From Muscardinus avellanarius (lineage: Eukaryota > Chordata > Mammalia > Rodentia > Gliridae): DNA of 64,000 nt. How positions within the stretch are numbered: position 1 is the first letter of the stretch; the number at the start of each line of letters is the position of its first letter. The stretch covers positions 79,893,108-79,957,107 of the forward strand of contig OY726571.1 in NCBI GenBank assembly GCA_963383645.1, given 5' to 3'. Shown piece after piece: positions 46,819 to 58,590 of this stretch. A program made the translations under genes and the position numbers. Below the pieces are notes generated by a model. The model searched no databases. It saw only the letters and a list, made by a program, of their open reading frames with translations, and was not told the DNA's origin.

Positions 46819-46985
46819 TATTTCTTTCTGTATAAACTTTAGAACTAGTCTTCCAATACCCATAAAATTATTTTCTGGGGTTTTGAATGAGGTTAATTGA
46901 ATCTATAGATCAAAGTAGGTATAACTGATATCTTGACAATATTGAATCTTTCTCTTCATGAACATGAAACATCTATTAGAATAGC
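46819..46985 (-). mobile_element. L1 ORF2 fragment, antisense
   Basis: 'ctgtataaactttagaacta', 'gaggttaattgaatctatag', 'gatatcttgacaatattgaa' and 'cttcatgaacatgaaacatc' match the reversed RT-proximal region of old L1s. Confidence 0.75.
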
Positions 46986-46987
46986 CA

Positions 46988-47058
46988 GTATCATCCAGAC
47001 ACATAGTACATGCCTGTAATTTCAACTACTGTGGAAGTGTAGGCAGGAGGATTCATAT
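46988..47058 (+). mobile_element. B1-half SINE fragment
   Basis: 'catccagacacatagtacat', 'gcctgtaatttcaactactg', 'taggcaggaggatt': an old, truncated left half. Confidence 0.6.
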
Positions 47059-47059
47059 G

Positions 47060-47600
47060 ATAAAAAAGTTATTCAACAGTAAAGAGAAAGGACCCATCAA
47101 ACCACTACTAAACATGGAAGAACATTGCAAGCATACTGCTAAGCAAAATAAGCTTATCTGAAATAACAGCCTACTTTATGATTCTTACTGTATGACATTC
47201 TGGAAAAGGAAGAACTAAGGAGACAACAAAAAGATCAATATTTGCTACATGTGTTTGGTATAAAAGGGTGTAACAGGTGAAACATAAGAAATTTTTAGAA
47301 CAATGAAACTATAATGTATGGTGTTATAATGGTGAATATCATTGTATATTTGGCAAAAAATAATGGACAACACGTGTAAATTGTTTCCTTCAAATTTAGT
47401 CAGGATGCCAATTTAATTAAAATAGTTAATTTTTAATACATTTAGTTAATAATTTGTTAATATTTGATGTTAATAATAAGGGAAACAATGTATACAAAAG
47501 ATGGTGAGGGGGTATATGGGAACTCCACTTTCTGCTCAATTTCTCTGCAAACCTATAACTACTCTAACGACACTAAAGTCTTTTAGGAAAAAATACAGGA
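47060..47600 (+). mobile_element. old L1 (L1M) 3' end, sense
   Basis: 'caacaaaaagatcaatattt', 'acaatgaaactataatgtat', 'atcattgtatatttggcaaa', 'gggggtatatgggaactcca' and 'ctgctcaatttctctgcaaa' reproduce the order of the L1MA/L1MB-type 3'UTR to its terminus. Confidence 0.85.
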
Positions 47601-49429
47601 AACTTTCATATTACAAATAGCCTATAGTTACTATAGGTTAAAATAATTTCTTACTACTAGCATCAAGGTGGCTGTGGTCCACATGGGCTCTATAAATTAG
47701 TTGTGTTTTGAGCCAGATCTTGAACAATGGATGTAAAAGTAGTCTAGAGAGAACAAATTATAAAAAGTTGGTCAATAACAAAGGCAACATCATAGTTATT
47801 CTCTCCTGTTAGTAAATAAATTAAAGATAGAATGCCGAGGATTTTGTTGTTCCTTTGCTGTTCAGATGCTACTTAAGTTCCCTAGTGGCAGTCCTCCACC
47901 AATTCTTCCTGCTCCCACTAAACTCTTTTGTGAGATGGGTGCACAGATGCTTAGCAGCTGGGGCTGTATGTCAGGAAGCAGGTTTATAATTCTGTCTTCC
48001 AATGAAATAAATACAAACTGTGGGCTATGAAAGCTCCAGTTCTCACATCAGGGGCATGTACCGGGAATGCTGTAATGGCTACCACCTGATCCATGCCGAG
48101 GGAAAGCAGGAGCGAAAAACGTTCCGTGCCTTTCTGAAAAATGATAGCCTTCCCACAAGACATGTGGAAACAACTGGTTTCCTGAATATGTAATGTCTCA
48201 GGGTGCAGACGAAACCAGTCGGCTTGACAGATAACAGCAAGGAGAGAAATATATGAACATTTCTCTTTGGGCCAAGAAGCAATAATGTGTCTTGCTAGAG
48301 TTACTGCCTCTATTAAAACTAGATACAGGATATTAATTGTATTACACAGGAGTTAGGAACAAGGGCTAGAGCCCAGCTCAAAAACAGCATGGAAACTGTC
48401 ACTTCCCAGCTCAGCCTTCCCTAATTAAGTCCCAATGGGTCTCTGTTTCCTTTCAGTAATGTGTACTCTTCAGGATAAATGATACTTAAACACACAGAAA
48501 AATCCCTGCATTTAAATTGGTCGCCAATTTAGGCTCTTATTACATAGCAATGACTGAATCATCTCCCACCTTTCCAACCCTGTTTACCAGTATATAATGG
48601 TGACTTTCTGGGTTCTCTGCCCTTAGAATGGACCATCATTGTGATTAAGACATACATCCTCCAGGACAGGTCAGAACCAAAGGGCAGCTGTGTGGTGCTA
48701 TCTAGGAAATTCAGTCTCAGAGGAACTAGACCAGAAAGGTCATTGTTCATTAGCCATTTTTGTGGTTTTTTCCAATTTAGGTGGCTTGAGGGGTGTTTCA
48801 ATCCCTTGAAAATTTCAGCTAAATTTAATATAGCCAGGTTCTCAGTCAATGGTTTTCCCATCCACAGATTCAGCCATTCATAGTTAGGAAATAGTAGGGG
48901 GAAAAAAAATCACATTTATACCAAAAATATACAGACTCTTATTTCTTGTCATTATTCCCTACACAATACAGAATGGCAACTATTTACAAAGCATTTATTT
49001 GCATGAGGTATAAAAAGTCATCCAGAGATGATTTTAAATATGTGGAAGACTGTGTGTAGGTTATATTCAAACACCATGCTACTTTATATAAGGGACTTGA
49101 GCATGGTAGGAAGGTGTGGGGGGGAGTCCTGGGACAGATGGCCTGCAAATACTAAGAGATGGCCACATCCCTCCGGTTCTGCAGGACAGATGTTTTCTTT
49201 TTCTTTTCACTCAGTTCATCCGTCTCCCTCTGACCTGTTTGCATTTCATTACTTCCCTCCAGTGTGGATCTTATTTTCCTTCTCAACTCCAGGGCTCAAA
49301 CACCCATTAGTCCTCACTCCTCTTTTCCTGGGCTTCTTTTTTTGACCTTATTAAATTTCCAAAGCCAAGAAGCAAAACTAGGTCACGGACTGAAAAACCT
49401 CAAAAACAAGTTATATCATAGTGAATATT
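47601..49429. other. unassigned non-coding stretch
   Basis: About 1.8 kb without a gene or a repeat I can name. Frames up to 105 codons (49028-49345, +) have no domain. Confidence 0.35.
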
Positions 49430-49444
49430 TCATTCCTCTTTTTC

Positions 49445-49654
49445 TTTTTTTTTTTTTCTTTTTTCTTTTTTGGTGGTACTGGGGTTCCTGGAAGCCCTTC
49501 TATCTCCGGGCTACACTCCCAGACCTATTTTTACATTTTTATTTGGAAACAGGGTCTCCTAAGCCAGCATGCGCGGCTAGCTTCGAACCTGCGCGATCCT
49601 CCTGTCTCTGTCTCCCAAGCGCGGGGATTACAAGCGTGCGCCACCACGCCCGGC
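49445..49654 (-). mobile_element. short CpG-rich SINE, antisense, first of a back-to-back pair
   Basis: Poly(T), 'ggtggtactggggttcctgg', 'aagcccttctatctccgggc', 'cgaacctgcgcgatcctcct', 'tgtctcccaagcgcggggat', then 'gccaccacgcccggc'. The 15-bp duplication 'tcattcctctttttc' is perfect at 49430-49444 and 49655-49669. Confidence 0.96.
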
Positions 49655-49671
49655 TCATTCCTCTTTTTCAA

Positions 49672-49880
49672 TTTTTTTTTTTTTTTTTTTTTTTTTTGGT
49701 GGTACTGGGGTTCCTGGAAACCCTTCTACTTCCGGGCTACACTCCCAGACCTATTTTTTATACTTTTTTATTTGGAAACAGGGTCTCTTAAGCCAGCGCG
49801 GCTGGCTTCGAACCTGTGCAATCCTCCTGTCTCTGCCTCCCAAGCGTGGGAATTACAAGCAAGCACCACCATGCCCAGTA
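49672..49880 (-). mobile_element. short CpG-rich SINE, antisense, second of the pair
   Basis: Poly(T), 'ggtggtactggggttcctgg', 'cttctacttccgggctacac', 'taagccagcgcggctggctt', then 'caccaccatgcccag'. The 10-bp duplication 'tctttttcaa' lies at 49662-49671 and 49881-49890, so it used the target copy made by the first insertion. Confidence 0.95.
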
Positions 49881-49890
49881 TCTTTTTCAA

Positions 49891-50185
49891 CTCTTGAAGT
49901 CCCAAAAGTAGAAATTAGTTTTTTAAATGGACAAAATAAAATCTATGAATACAGATACAGGATTAAAGTTAACTAATTAGACTATGAAGAAAGGCTTCCC
50001 ATTTTTTGGCATTAAACACTCCATGAGGACTGACTTAATTATTGTGCTTTACAGCAAGGGCCATATCTGACTTGAAACAGAGGTAAATTTCTGATCTAGA
50101 AGGAAAAGCCATGTTCCACATTCAACTGACCATTCTCCCTCCCGAGCACCCCGCATACTTCTCCACTGCACTATTAATAAAACCA
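49891..50185. other. unassigned non-coding stretch
   Basis: Nothing nameable is visible. Confidence 0.3.
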
Positions 50186-50189
50186 GGGA

Positions 50190-50366
50190 GGGATCCCCGC
50201 ACTTGGGAGGCTGAGACAGGAGGATCACACAGGTTTGAAGCCAGCCTCAGCTGCTTAGTGAGGCTCTCAGCAACTTAGTGAGGCCCTGTTTCCAAATAAA
50301 ATATAAAAAAGGTATGGGAGTATAGCCCGGAGGTAGAAAGCCTCTGGGTTCCACCCCCAGTACCAC
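50190..50366 (+). mobile_element. 5'-truncated B1-ID SINE, intermediate type
   Basis: Starts inside the B1 half at 'ggatccccgcacttgggagg', continues 'ctcagcaacttagtgaggcc', 'ggtatgggagtatagcccgg' to 'ccacccccagtaccacc'. Similar flanks 'ataaaaccagggag' and 'ataataaccagagag' suggest a target duplication around it and its tail. Confidence 0.88.
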
Positions 50367-50393
50367 CAAAAAATAAATAAATAAATAAAAAAT

Positions 50394-50438
<45 letters not shown>
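50367..50438 (+). repeat. (AAAT)n-(AAT)n microsatellite at a SINE tail
   Basis: Tail of the preceding SINE grown into AAAT then AAT units. Confidence 0.96.
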
Positions 50439-50439
<1 letters not shown>

Positions 50440-50460
50440 CAGAGAGTCCTGAGGTGTAGG

Positions 50461-50656
50461 GTTTTTTTTTTTTTTTGGTGGTACTGGGGTTCTTGGAAGC
50501 CCTTCTACCTCCAGGCTACACTCCCAGACCTATTTTATATTTTTATTTGGAAAAAGAGTCTCTTAAGCCAGCGCGGCTGGCTTCGAACCAGTGCCATTCT
50601 CCTGTCTCCGCCTCCCAAGCACGGGGATTACAAGCGTGAGCTACCATGCCCGGCCA
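50461..50656 (-). mobile_element. short CpG-rich SINE, antisense
   Basis: Poly(T), 'ggtggtactggggttcttgg', 'taagccagcgcggctggctt', 'cctcccaagcacggggatta', then 'gctaccatgcccggc'. It lies tail-to-tail with the SINE at 50190, giving an inverted pair about 95 bp apart. Confidence 0.94.
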
Positions 50657-51404
50657 TGAGATGTACTATTTTACTATGCTATAATTCCATACAATGGTGT
50701 CCTGGATTAATAAAGCCTCATTAACAATTGCTAACTGAGCCCCTCCAGCTTCCCAAGAACTCACTATAGTAATAGAACAGCACAATCCCCACCCCATATC
50801 CAAGTTAAAATGTCCTAAAGCAAAGAATAAGGGGTTGGAATCACACACACAAAGGTAGTGTAATCTTTTGTAATGCTGAAAACACCATCATGCCAGAGTC
50901 ACTTTGCCCCCACTTTAAAAGCACGTACTGTGTTCTGTGTCCCATGGAACACAAACTTCAACAAATGGCTGATAGGAAGAATCTATTGCTTTCACCTCCT
51001 TTTATCTTGGATTTTTTTCTTAATTCCCACAAAGTGTGCAAGAAAATTTTCCCAAAGCCTCCTAATATCAGCAAGAATAGTTGTTGTGCCCCACTTTATT
51101 TTTTCAGTGTCAGTATCATATATATTTGCTAGGATGAATAAAAAGCGTATTTACCTAGTACGTCTTTGAAGCGTTTGCATTGAGAGTTGATGATTAACAC
51201 ATGTTGTCTTAATAATTAAGAGGCATCTAGGTCATCAAGAACTCATTAATCTTCAAAAATTTTTATCCCAGAGGATAATGTGAGATGTTGGAAGGGGTAT
51301 GTTTTACCTTCCCACTGGAAATGAAATAAAATCATTATAAGAAAGGGCCTGGACAGTGGACTTTATTCAGCTTATATTTCTACAGCAGAACTATCTATTA
51401 TTTA
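50657..51404. other. unassigned non-coding stretch
   Basis: No gene. Plus-strand frames of 80 and 98 codons at 50873-51169 have no domain. Confidence 0.35.
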
Positions 51405-51690
51405 ATTTTTAAGTTTTTATTGTTTCATTGTAATTATACATTCTAATGAGGTTTAGAGTAATAGAAGCATACATGCATACAACACTTGGTGTGTTTCTCT
51501 CCTAATCCCACTCTACTCCCTCACCCCCTGTACATAATATTGAAATTAATACTGATAACTTCATATGTGAACATAGCATTATTTAGTTTTATTCATTAAG
51601 TTTCCCCTTCCACCTCCTCACCTCCTTCCTTAAATCTCCTTCAATATTCTATAGTATCCCCCCTCATTTACCTGCTAATTTAGAGTGCAT
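51405..51690 (-). mobile_element. rodent-type L1 3' end, antisense
   Basis: 'tttcattgtaattatacatt', 'ctaatgaggtttagagtaat', 'catacaacacttggtgtgtt' then a C/T-rich 3'UTR. Matches the opening of the nested L1 tail at 31725. Confidence 0.7.
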
Positions 51691-53348
51691 TTTTTCATTT
51701 TGCCTAAAAATATATCCTATCTTCTAACAATGGCCCATATATAAATATTTCTGTTAAATGTATACCGGAGTTGGCAAAAAGTTATAATTTTCCCCTTAGT
51801 TTTCCTTTGCACTTGAGTGCTACAAATAATACTGTGTTCATTGGTAACTGCTTGTCAATCTCAGAAGGCACTTAACCCCTGCACGCCTTAGTCACTACTT
51901 CCCTTTTTATGGGATTCCTTTCCTTCTACAAACCTTTTTTTAATCTCTATTCTTTTTCCTGGCTATTTACAACATGTCCTTCAAAACAGAGGAGTCTATT
52001 TAAAGTAGATTTTTATGCCAAGGCTTGTTGATATAGATTTTTTTTAACTACTTTAAATAGTTTTAAAGTAAAAACTTGTTTTCTGAAATCTCACATACTC
52101 ATAAGTAAAAAAAAATTTCCAACATCAAGAGCAAAGACTTTCATTTTGTGAAACAGCACTGAGTGACCCTCTTTCTCACCCAGTCGAGAATTTCCACATC
52201 TTGCTGAAGGCTCAAAGCCATTGCAGGCAGGCAGAACAGTAGAAAGGACACTCTACAGTCTTTTTCTGGGGAAAAAAAAAAAATGATTTCGGAAGATGTG
52301 AGTCTGACATGCCAGAAGACAGAGACATTCTGATTAGCCAAAGGGTGAGCACTGTATGGGGTCAGCAGCAGGACATCAACTTTCACTTCTGGCTGGAGCA
52401 AATCAGCCAGTCAAAGTGCCCTGGGCCCTCTCACCCAGAGCCGGCAGTGCTGCCCATTAGCACCAGGCTGTGAGGGTGAGTGCCCAGATAGAGGCAATTC
52501 AACTCAAAGCCCAGCAGACTCCCCAGCCTGCTACCACAAAGCACCATTAGGCTGCAAAACCCTTGCGTCTCCACCACCCTAATCAAGCCTAAATCAAAGA
52601 TAAACCCAGCAGCATGTTACTGACTCCTTTGTTACCTCTTTTGCCCAGCATCAATAATGAAACCACAAATCTAGTCTGCTCAGTGTGCTATTTTGATTAA
52701 GGGGTTGGGGAGGAGACTTCTCCCCTTATATATCACAGTTCAAATTTTATTCTTGAGGGAGACAAAAATTTTCCAACTAAAAGCACATGATTTTCAAGGT
52801 TTGTTAAGGAGTTGGTGCCTGGTATTTTCTTAGTTCATATATTAGACAGTGGTCTAAGAAAATACTTTTTACAGAAAGTTTTATTAAAATGATTAAATCC
52901 CTTGTATTTCATGCCTCTCTCTTTGAACTTCCAAGGGAAGCCAGTGAAAAGATGCACAGCGACGGTCAAATCCATGACTGGCATCCATCATGATGTCAAC
53001 TGTGCCACCTGCAAAGCCTTATGCACTAGCAGGAGACATCTTCCCACACAAGACCACAATAGCAAAGCAGTTCCCCTTGTTTTCTTAGGGTGGGAGGTAT
53101 TGGTATTAGCATTAATAATCAATGAGACTATCTCATTTGAAAAAATATCTATATCAAGATAGCTAACAATAACTTTAGGCTACATGTGATTGCAAGCCAC
53201 ATAAATATACACCAATAAATCAACCATAAATGTGTGTCCAAGTTGACTTTCACCAGATAAATTCCTCCAAATACCCAGTAGTTCCAACACCAACCAAACT
53301 GGTGGAAAGTATGATGGAAGCAGATTCAGAGAGAGAATATAACACTGC

Positions 53349-53352
<4 letters not shown>
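51691..53352. other. unassigned stretch, including a complex repeat-free island
   Basis: No gene; 86-codon frames at 52141-52401 and 52902-53162 have no domain. 52290-52720 is listed separately. Confidence 0.35.
52290..52720. other. candidate conserved non-coding element (unproven)
   Basis: A repeat-free 430-bp island of balanced composition holding 'ctaatcaagcctaaatcaaa' (TCF/LEF-like ATCAAAG follows), 'tgactcctttgttacctc' (SOX-like CTTTGTT) and 'ctattttgattaaggggttg'. Function is inference only. Confidence 0.28.

Positions 53353-53419
<67 letters not shown>
53353..53419. repeat. (TA)n microsatellite at a SINE tail
   Basis: About 33 TA units that run directly into the ID half of the next SINE. 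Confidence 0.97.
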
Positions 53420-53421
<2 letters not shown>

Positions 53422-53605
53422 AACCCAGGGGCATTCTACCTCTGAGCTTCACCCCCAGCCCTATTTTTTATTCTTTGTTTTGAAACAGGGTCTCACCAAA
53501 TTGCAAAGAATCTCACTAAGTAGCTGAGGTGTCCTCAAACCACGACCCTACTGTCTCAGCCTCCCAAACACTGGGATTAAAAGTGTGTGCCACCACGCCC
53601 AGCTC
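53420..53605 (-). mobile_element. B1-ID dimeric SINE, antisense
   Basis: 'ggaacccaggggcattctac', 'ctctgagcttcacccccagc', 'ttttgaaacagggtctcacc', then 'gtgtgccaccacgcccagct'. The ID 3' end is replaced by (TA)n. Confidence 0.92.
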
Positions 53606-54388
53606 TAATTTTATGTTCATTTGTGACCATGCTAATAAGATTCTAGGGTCTTTTTCAAGGCTATCGAAGGAAGGCACTGAAGTATAAATTTCTGTGCTTA
53701 GCCAGTAGATTCATTTCTGATTTTATAATCTACTTGGAAGTTCCACAATGAGGTGATTCCAGAAATTTCATCCAAATGGGATCTCTTGACTTTTCAGTTA
53801 TCCCAACACTTGTTGATAAGACCGCACTTCCCAGCTGCTGGGAAGCAATGATGCCAAGGCTCCAAAGAGGAGATTTCTTGAGCCAGTTCTTACCCTATTA
53901 GAAAGAACTTGGGATCTCTGTGTTATACAAAGATTTGTGAACATGGTCGGTCAGCGTGTCCTTGATGAATTACACAGCACTCTTTGGCTACCTGTGGGAA
54001 ATTGAGAGGAGAAAGGACAGAGTTCTTCAGTGGAGATTCATGGGCATCTAGAACCTGGAAGTAGATAGAGGTCCTGAAAGGTAGAATAGCATCCCTGTAT
54101 CAGAGGGTCTGTGAGGGATCAGTGTCTTAGCACCAAGGGGTGTGGAATCAGGTGAGTCTGTTAGAAGAACAAAGAAGAACTGGACACATAAGGTTGGAAT
54201 TTGGGAGCAAGTGTACACATTGGTCTTAAAGACGGGAGGCTGGTAAGACCCTCTTAATAAATCATCAATGTGGGACTCAATTCACTCTGTACTAAGTCAC
54301 CAGCCTTCCGTTTGTGTCTCTGGTATCTGATTTCTGCCTTAGGAGCTCCCATAGCATCCCATTTCCACAGCCTCCCCAGGCAGGGGGT
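53606..54388. other. unassigned non-coding stretch
   Basis: Nothing nameable is visible. Confidence 0.3.
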
Positions 54389-54400
54389 TCTAACTTACTC

Positions 54401-54402
<2 letters not shown>

Positions 54403-54445
<43 letters not shown>
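54403..54445 (+). repeat. (TG)n microsatellite enclosed by a SINE's target duplication
   Basis: About 21 TG units between the left target-site copy and the ID half of the antisense SINE, so the array is part of the insertion. Confidence 0.97.
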
Positions 54446-54446
<1 letters not shown>

Positions 54447-54648
54447 TACCAGGGATGGAACCCAAGGGCATTGTACCTCCGAGCTACACCCCTAGTCCTA
54501 CTTTTTAGTCTTTTTATTTTATTTGATACAGGGTCTCACTGCATTGCAAAGGGCCTCACTAAGTAGCTAAGGCTGTCCATGAACCGCAATCCTCCAGTCT
54601 CCACATCCCAAATGCTGGGATTACAAGTGTGCACCACCACACCCAGCC
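54446..54648 (-). mobile_element. B1-ID SINE, antisense, with target-site duplication
   Basis: 'ggtaccagggatggaaccca', 'tgtacctccgagctacaccc', 'tacagggtctcactgcattg', 'aaatgctgggattacaagtg', then 'caccaccacacccagc'. The 14-bp duplication 'tctaacttactctt' lies at 54389-54402 and again at 54649-54662 with its last bases 'tt' shared with the flank. Confidence 0.95.
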
Positions 54649-54662
54649 TCTAACTTACTCTT

Positions 54663-55242
54663 ATCCACTCACTTATTCATCACTGAGTATATATTTAAAT
54701 ACTATTATGCCAGGCACTGTTGTAGTTACAAGATTCCTAACCCTTGGGGTCTATATTTTAGTGAGAAGGCATAAGATAAGAGACAATAAAATAGATCATT
54801 TCAGAGACACTAATAAATATTATAAAGAAAACCACATAAGTGGTATCCATGGCTGGGCATTATTGGGGCATTATTTCTTCCAGCATGATGACCAGAAAAG
54901 TTGTCTGTGAAGAGCTGAAATTTAAGCCAAGACCTGAATGATGAGAGAGGCAGCCAGATAGCAGTCTAAGGGCTGAGAGTTTGAAGCAGGAGAAATAGCA
55001 AACAAAAAATCCTCAGATGCTGGCTGCTGGCTGCTGGCATGATTAAAGAACAGACACAACGCTAAGTGCATAGGGAAGGAGATGTGAGCTGGTAGGAGAG
55101 ACATGCAGAGACAGAAGAGTGATGGCGGATTTCAGAGAACAAATTAATAGCAGCACTTGGCTTTAATTATCTAGGAAGTTATTGAAAGCCTTAAGACCAG
55201 GAAATTATGGGATCTTGTTTATTCTTCAAACATATTGCTCTA
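54663..55242 (-). mobile_element. L2 LINE, antisense, long fragment
   Basis: Reversed L2 landmarks appear in order: 'ttatgccaggcactgttgta', 'aagccaagacctgaatgatg', 'agaggcagccagatagcagt', 'agtttgaagcaggagaaata', 'gccttaagaccaggaaatta' and 'catattgctctaac'. About 580 bp remain collinear. Confidence 0.82.
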
Positions 55243-57899
55243 ACTTCTTGAAATTATGTCAGTGTCACAGTGTCTCTTCTCATTCCCGTGTCTGGGGATT
55301 CTCCTTGATTTCTGTCATAGCCCTTCTAGATAACTTCCCCCAAATGGTATACCCACTCTGCCCACAGAGCCCAGCTGCAAACCAAGCTCGCGTCTAATAT
55401 CACAGAGAAAGCCCTGGGTGGTCAGGGAGACTTTACATGAGGAACACTGCGGGATAGCATCTGGTCTCCATCCAGCATCTTGGCAAACCTTAAATTGCTT
55501 GGAGAGAGAAAGCAGTAATTTCCTCTTAGACTTCTAGGCAACTATAACATGCTCAGACATCCTTATCTATTTTTAGGGTAGGGTTAATGGCTGCCATATA
55601 TGAATTTTCCATTACAAAAATCAAAATGCAACAAAGCCCAAAAGAACACTGCAAACATGATGCACAGAGTTCTTATTACAAAAGACATCTTATGTTCTCA
55701 GAATAGTACACAGATATAATTATAAATATCCCTGTCAATGAAAGTAGGACCCAGGTTCAGGAAAATACAGTCAAGCAGCTCAAAATCTTAAAGAAAACAA
55801 CAACAGTAGAAACAAACAACTCCTAGGCATTTGTGTAAATAAATTGAGCTTTTCCACATTCCTCTAGGATTCATAGCATATCAGAAGGTCTGCTAATCAC
55901 TATATACAGGGAAAAACAGGGCTTTTTAATCTGCAAATTGCATGGTAAAAGCAAATACATTCTAAATACAAATTCCCAAACTCATTGACTCACTTCCTCC
56001 TTTTCAGAAAAAAAAAATATTATTCAGCTTATCCTTACCCTAGGGTTTCCACTACCTCCTACCTCCTTATTTTTATTTAACACCATCCAATTGCACCTGA
56101 GGCTATTACCACCTCCCTTTGGATTGGTCCAGCATTCCCTCTCAGGGGAGATATCACAGACTTTGAGAATCAATGCCTAAATTCTAAAATTTGAAAATAC
56201 TTAAATTGGGAGGGGGTGGCATGATTTAGTCCTATTAAGATGCAAACTCGGCAAAACAAAACAAAAGGATCATTTAATATACATTAAAAATATGAAAATT
56301 GTTCAAAGATAGAATATTCAGCTCCTTCTTGAAGAAACCCAAAGGCAGATTAGAGTTGAAGGCCAGAAGGACAGGAGAGAGCTCCCTGAAAGCTGGAGTA
56401 GACTGTCGGGTTGCACAATGTGTATAAAAAATTGATGTTTTATACTCTCTGTACAGAAAGTTAATCCTTTCAGGAATAAGTATTGATTTACATTTCACAT
56501 CTAACTTTCTTAGCTTCTGTCAAATTTAATGAATGTTGATGCAGTTATCGATTTCTCCAGCAAAAGGAAATTAACAGGACATTGTCCAATTTTGACCTTT
56601 ACTTAATGAGTCATGTATACATCAAAAGCCTTTTACAACATCTTATTGATAAGCCATGGAGATTAAAAAATAGTCTACATACCCCCCAAATTCAGGCTTT
56701 TAATGATTCCCCAAATTTATAATTACTGTAAGGATAAGGCTCAACAGAATTTTTTTTTTTAAATGAGCCACTTTCTTCCCATGGTTTAGGCCAGGAGAAA
56801 TCTTGAGTAACTGGCAAAATATGGACAATAGTATATGTCTAATTATAATTCAAATAACATCTTTTACAAAGCCCTGAGGGGTATTTATTTAATAGCAATC
56901 TTGAATAAAACCTCTGCCCATGTACCTTTATAACTAAAAATAAGACCCTTTCTTTATGAGGTCTTTTTGGGCAAAAATTCAGTTCCCAGTCATAAAAAAG
57001 AAATGATATGCACTTCTATTGATATGCTGCATCCTATTATTCATTTATCTTTTCTTTATCAATATCAGTTGTATGTAAAAAATTAGGGCCCATGAAAGCA
57101 CCAAATATATATATTTTTTCATAAATGCCTTTACAATCCCAGCTAGGTACAGAAAGTGAAGAGATAGGATCAAATAAATATTCCACTTAAGGTCACATCT
57201 TACTAATACAAACTCTAAGAAACATCTATATTTTACATTATTGGGTAATTCTTTAATATCAACCTGCTCAAAAGTACTGGCTCTTCTGAAGTCCTGCAAA
57301 GGGTGTGATATAAAAGTGTGTGATAGTATTATTGATTATAGCAGGATTTTGATAGACTAAAGTAAAAGGTATTGGCCTAGGATTTTAAAGAGGCTCCTAC
57401 TTTTTGTCAAATTAATACAAATCAAAGCTCTTTGTGGTTCTCAGACTCAACAGGTATCAGTTCTCAAACTCAGCAGGTCCAAGTATAAACTGAGTATAAA
57501 TGGAATTCAAAGGTTTTATGAAATGGGTCAGAGAACCGAGGAACAGGAAGTGGCATAAAGGTGACAAGACCCTGTGAACTGGTCGAATTCAAGAGATCCA
57601 CCAAGCATCTAGTAAAAAAAGGAAAGTCAGTTCCTGCTCCAAAGAAACATGCAAATGAACTCCCTGATCTCTCACAAGTATGGTTTCTTTAAAATGCATA
57701 AAAAAGGAGATGAAAATGGCAATTGTGGGATGCAGCACATCTCAGTAGCTATAACCAAAAAAAATCAACTACTGAGAAAGAAGCTCCTTGGCAAGAAAAA
57801 CAAACCAGCTAATATATTTATGAACAAAAACACAAAAAACAGAACCATGGCAGAAGAAAATCTAATTCTCAGATCATGAGATGCGCAGCAAAGAGCCAG
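55243..57899. other. unassigned non-coding stretch
   Basis: About 2.7 kb with no gene or repeat I can name. 56560-56760 is AT-rich with several TAAT cores. The last 300 bp may already belong to the L1 5' end; its boundary is not resolved. Confidence 0.35.
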
Positions 57900-58394
57900 A
57901 GTGCACAGATGACCTGATGTGGTGGCCGGCACTATATTGGGTCATTGGTCTAAACTACAACTGTCAGCTCTGCAGTCCCAAGAAACTCTGGCAAGTAAAC
58001 AAGGGACTTGAATTGCAGAAAGTGGTGGCAGAGCTCCAACATCTTGAGTGACCAGCACTGCACTTCAGGGAAGAAGAAAAAGATCCAAAAGCCCATGCAT
58101 TCACCAGAAGCTGGCATCTGCAGTGGTACTCTGTGTCTTCCAGTAAACCAGGCCTGAAGAACAGTAAGGTAACCGTGTTTTTCAGTGGATGATCACTCAG
58201 AGCAGCCACAGGGACCCTAAAAGGCTAAAATCTGGTGGCCCACTCCTGAGTTGATGGGGTTTGAACCTACAGAGACACAGGAAAGGCCCATAGTGCCCAG
58301 GGTGCAGTACCTGCACAGGGTCACAAGGGGTTGCACCAAAATTACACTGGACACCTTCTGCCAGTGTGGGTAGGGAGGTGCAGGCCCAGGGCTG

Positions 58395-58590
58395 GAAAGC
58401 AAAGAGTTCAGGCCCAAAAGTGCAGAGTCGAGGGCCTGAAAGCACAGAGCCCACATCTGGAAAGTACAGAGCTGAAAATCTGAAAGCACAGAGCCCAGGG
58501 CCAGAGATTGTAGAGCCCAGGAGAGAGAGAGAGCGTGGAGTCCAGGGCCAGAAAGCTCAGAGCCAAGGGTGGGAAAACACAGAAACCTGC
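58395..58590 (+). repeat. 22-bp tandem repeats in the L1 5'UTR
   Basis: Units resembling 'gaaagcacagagcccagggc' plus two bases repeat about eight times: clear copies begin at 58395, 58416, 58438, 58460, 58482, 58551 and 58573, with a GA-rich disrupted stretch at 58504-58550. The 90-codon plus frame over them is repeat translation. Confidence 0.88.

Noticed and set aside
49264..49897. Frames of 175 and 158 codons
   Set aside because: They are translations of two antisense SINEs with poly(T) (Phe) runs; the repeated 'WYWGSW' and 'ETGS' wording recurs at every such SINE.
58395..58590. Regularly spaced short repeats that could suggest a CRISPR array
   Set aside because: Units are directly tandem without unique spacers, degenerate, and in a mammalian L1 5'UTR.
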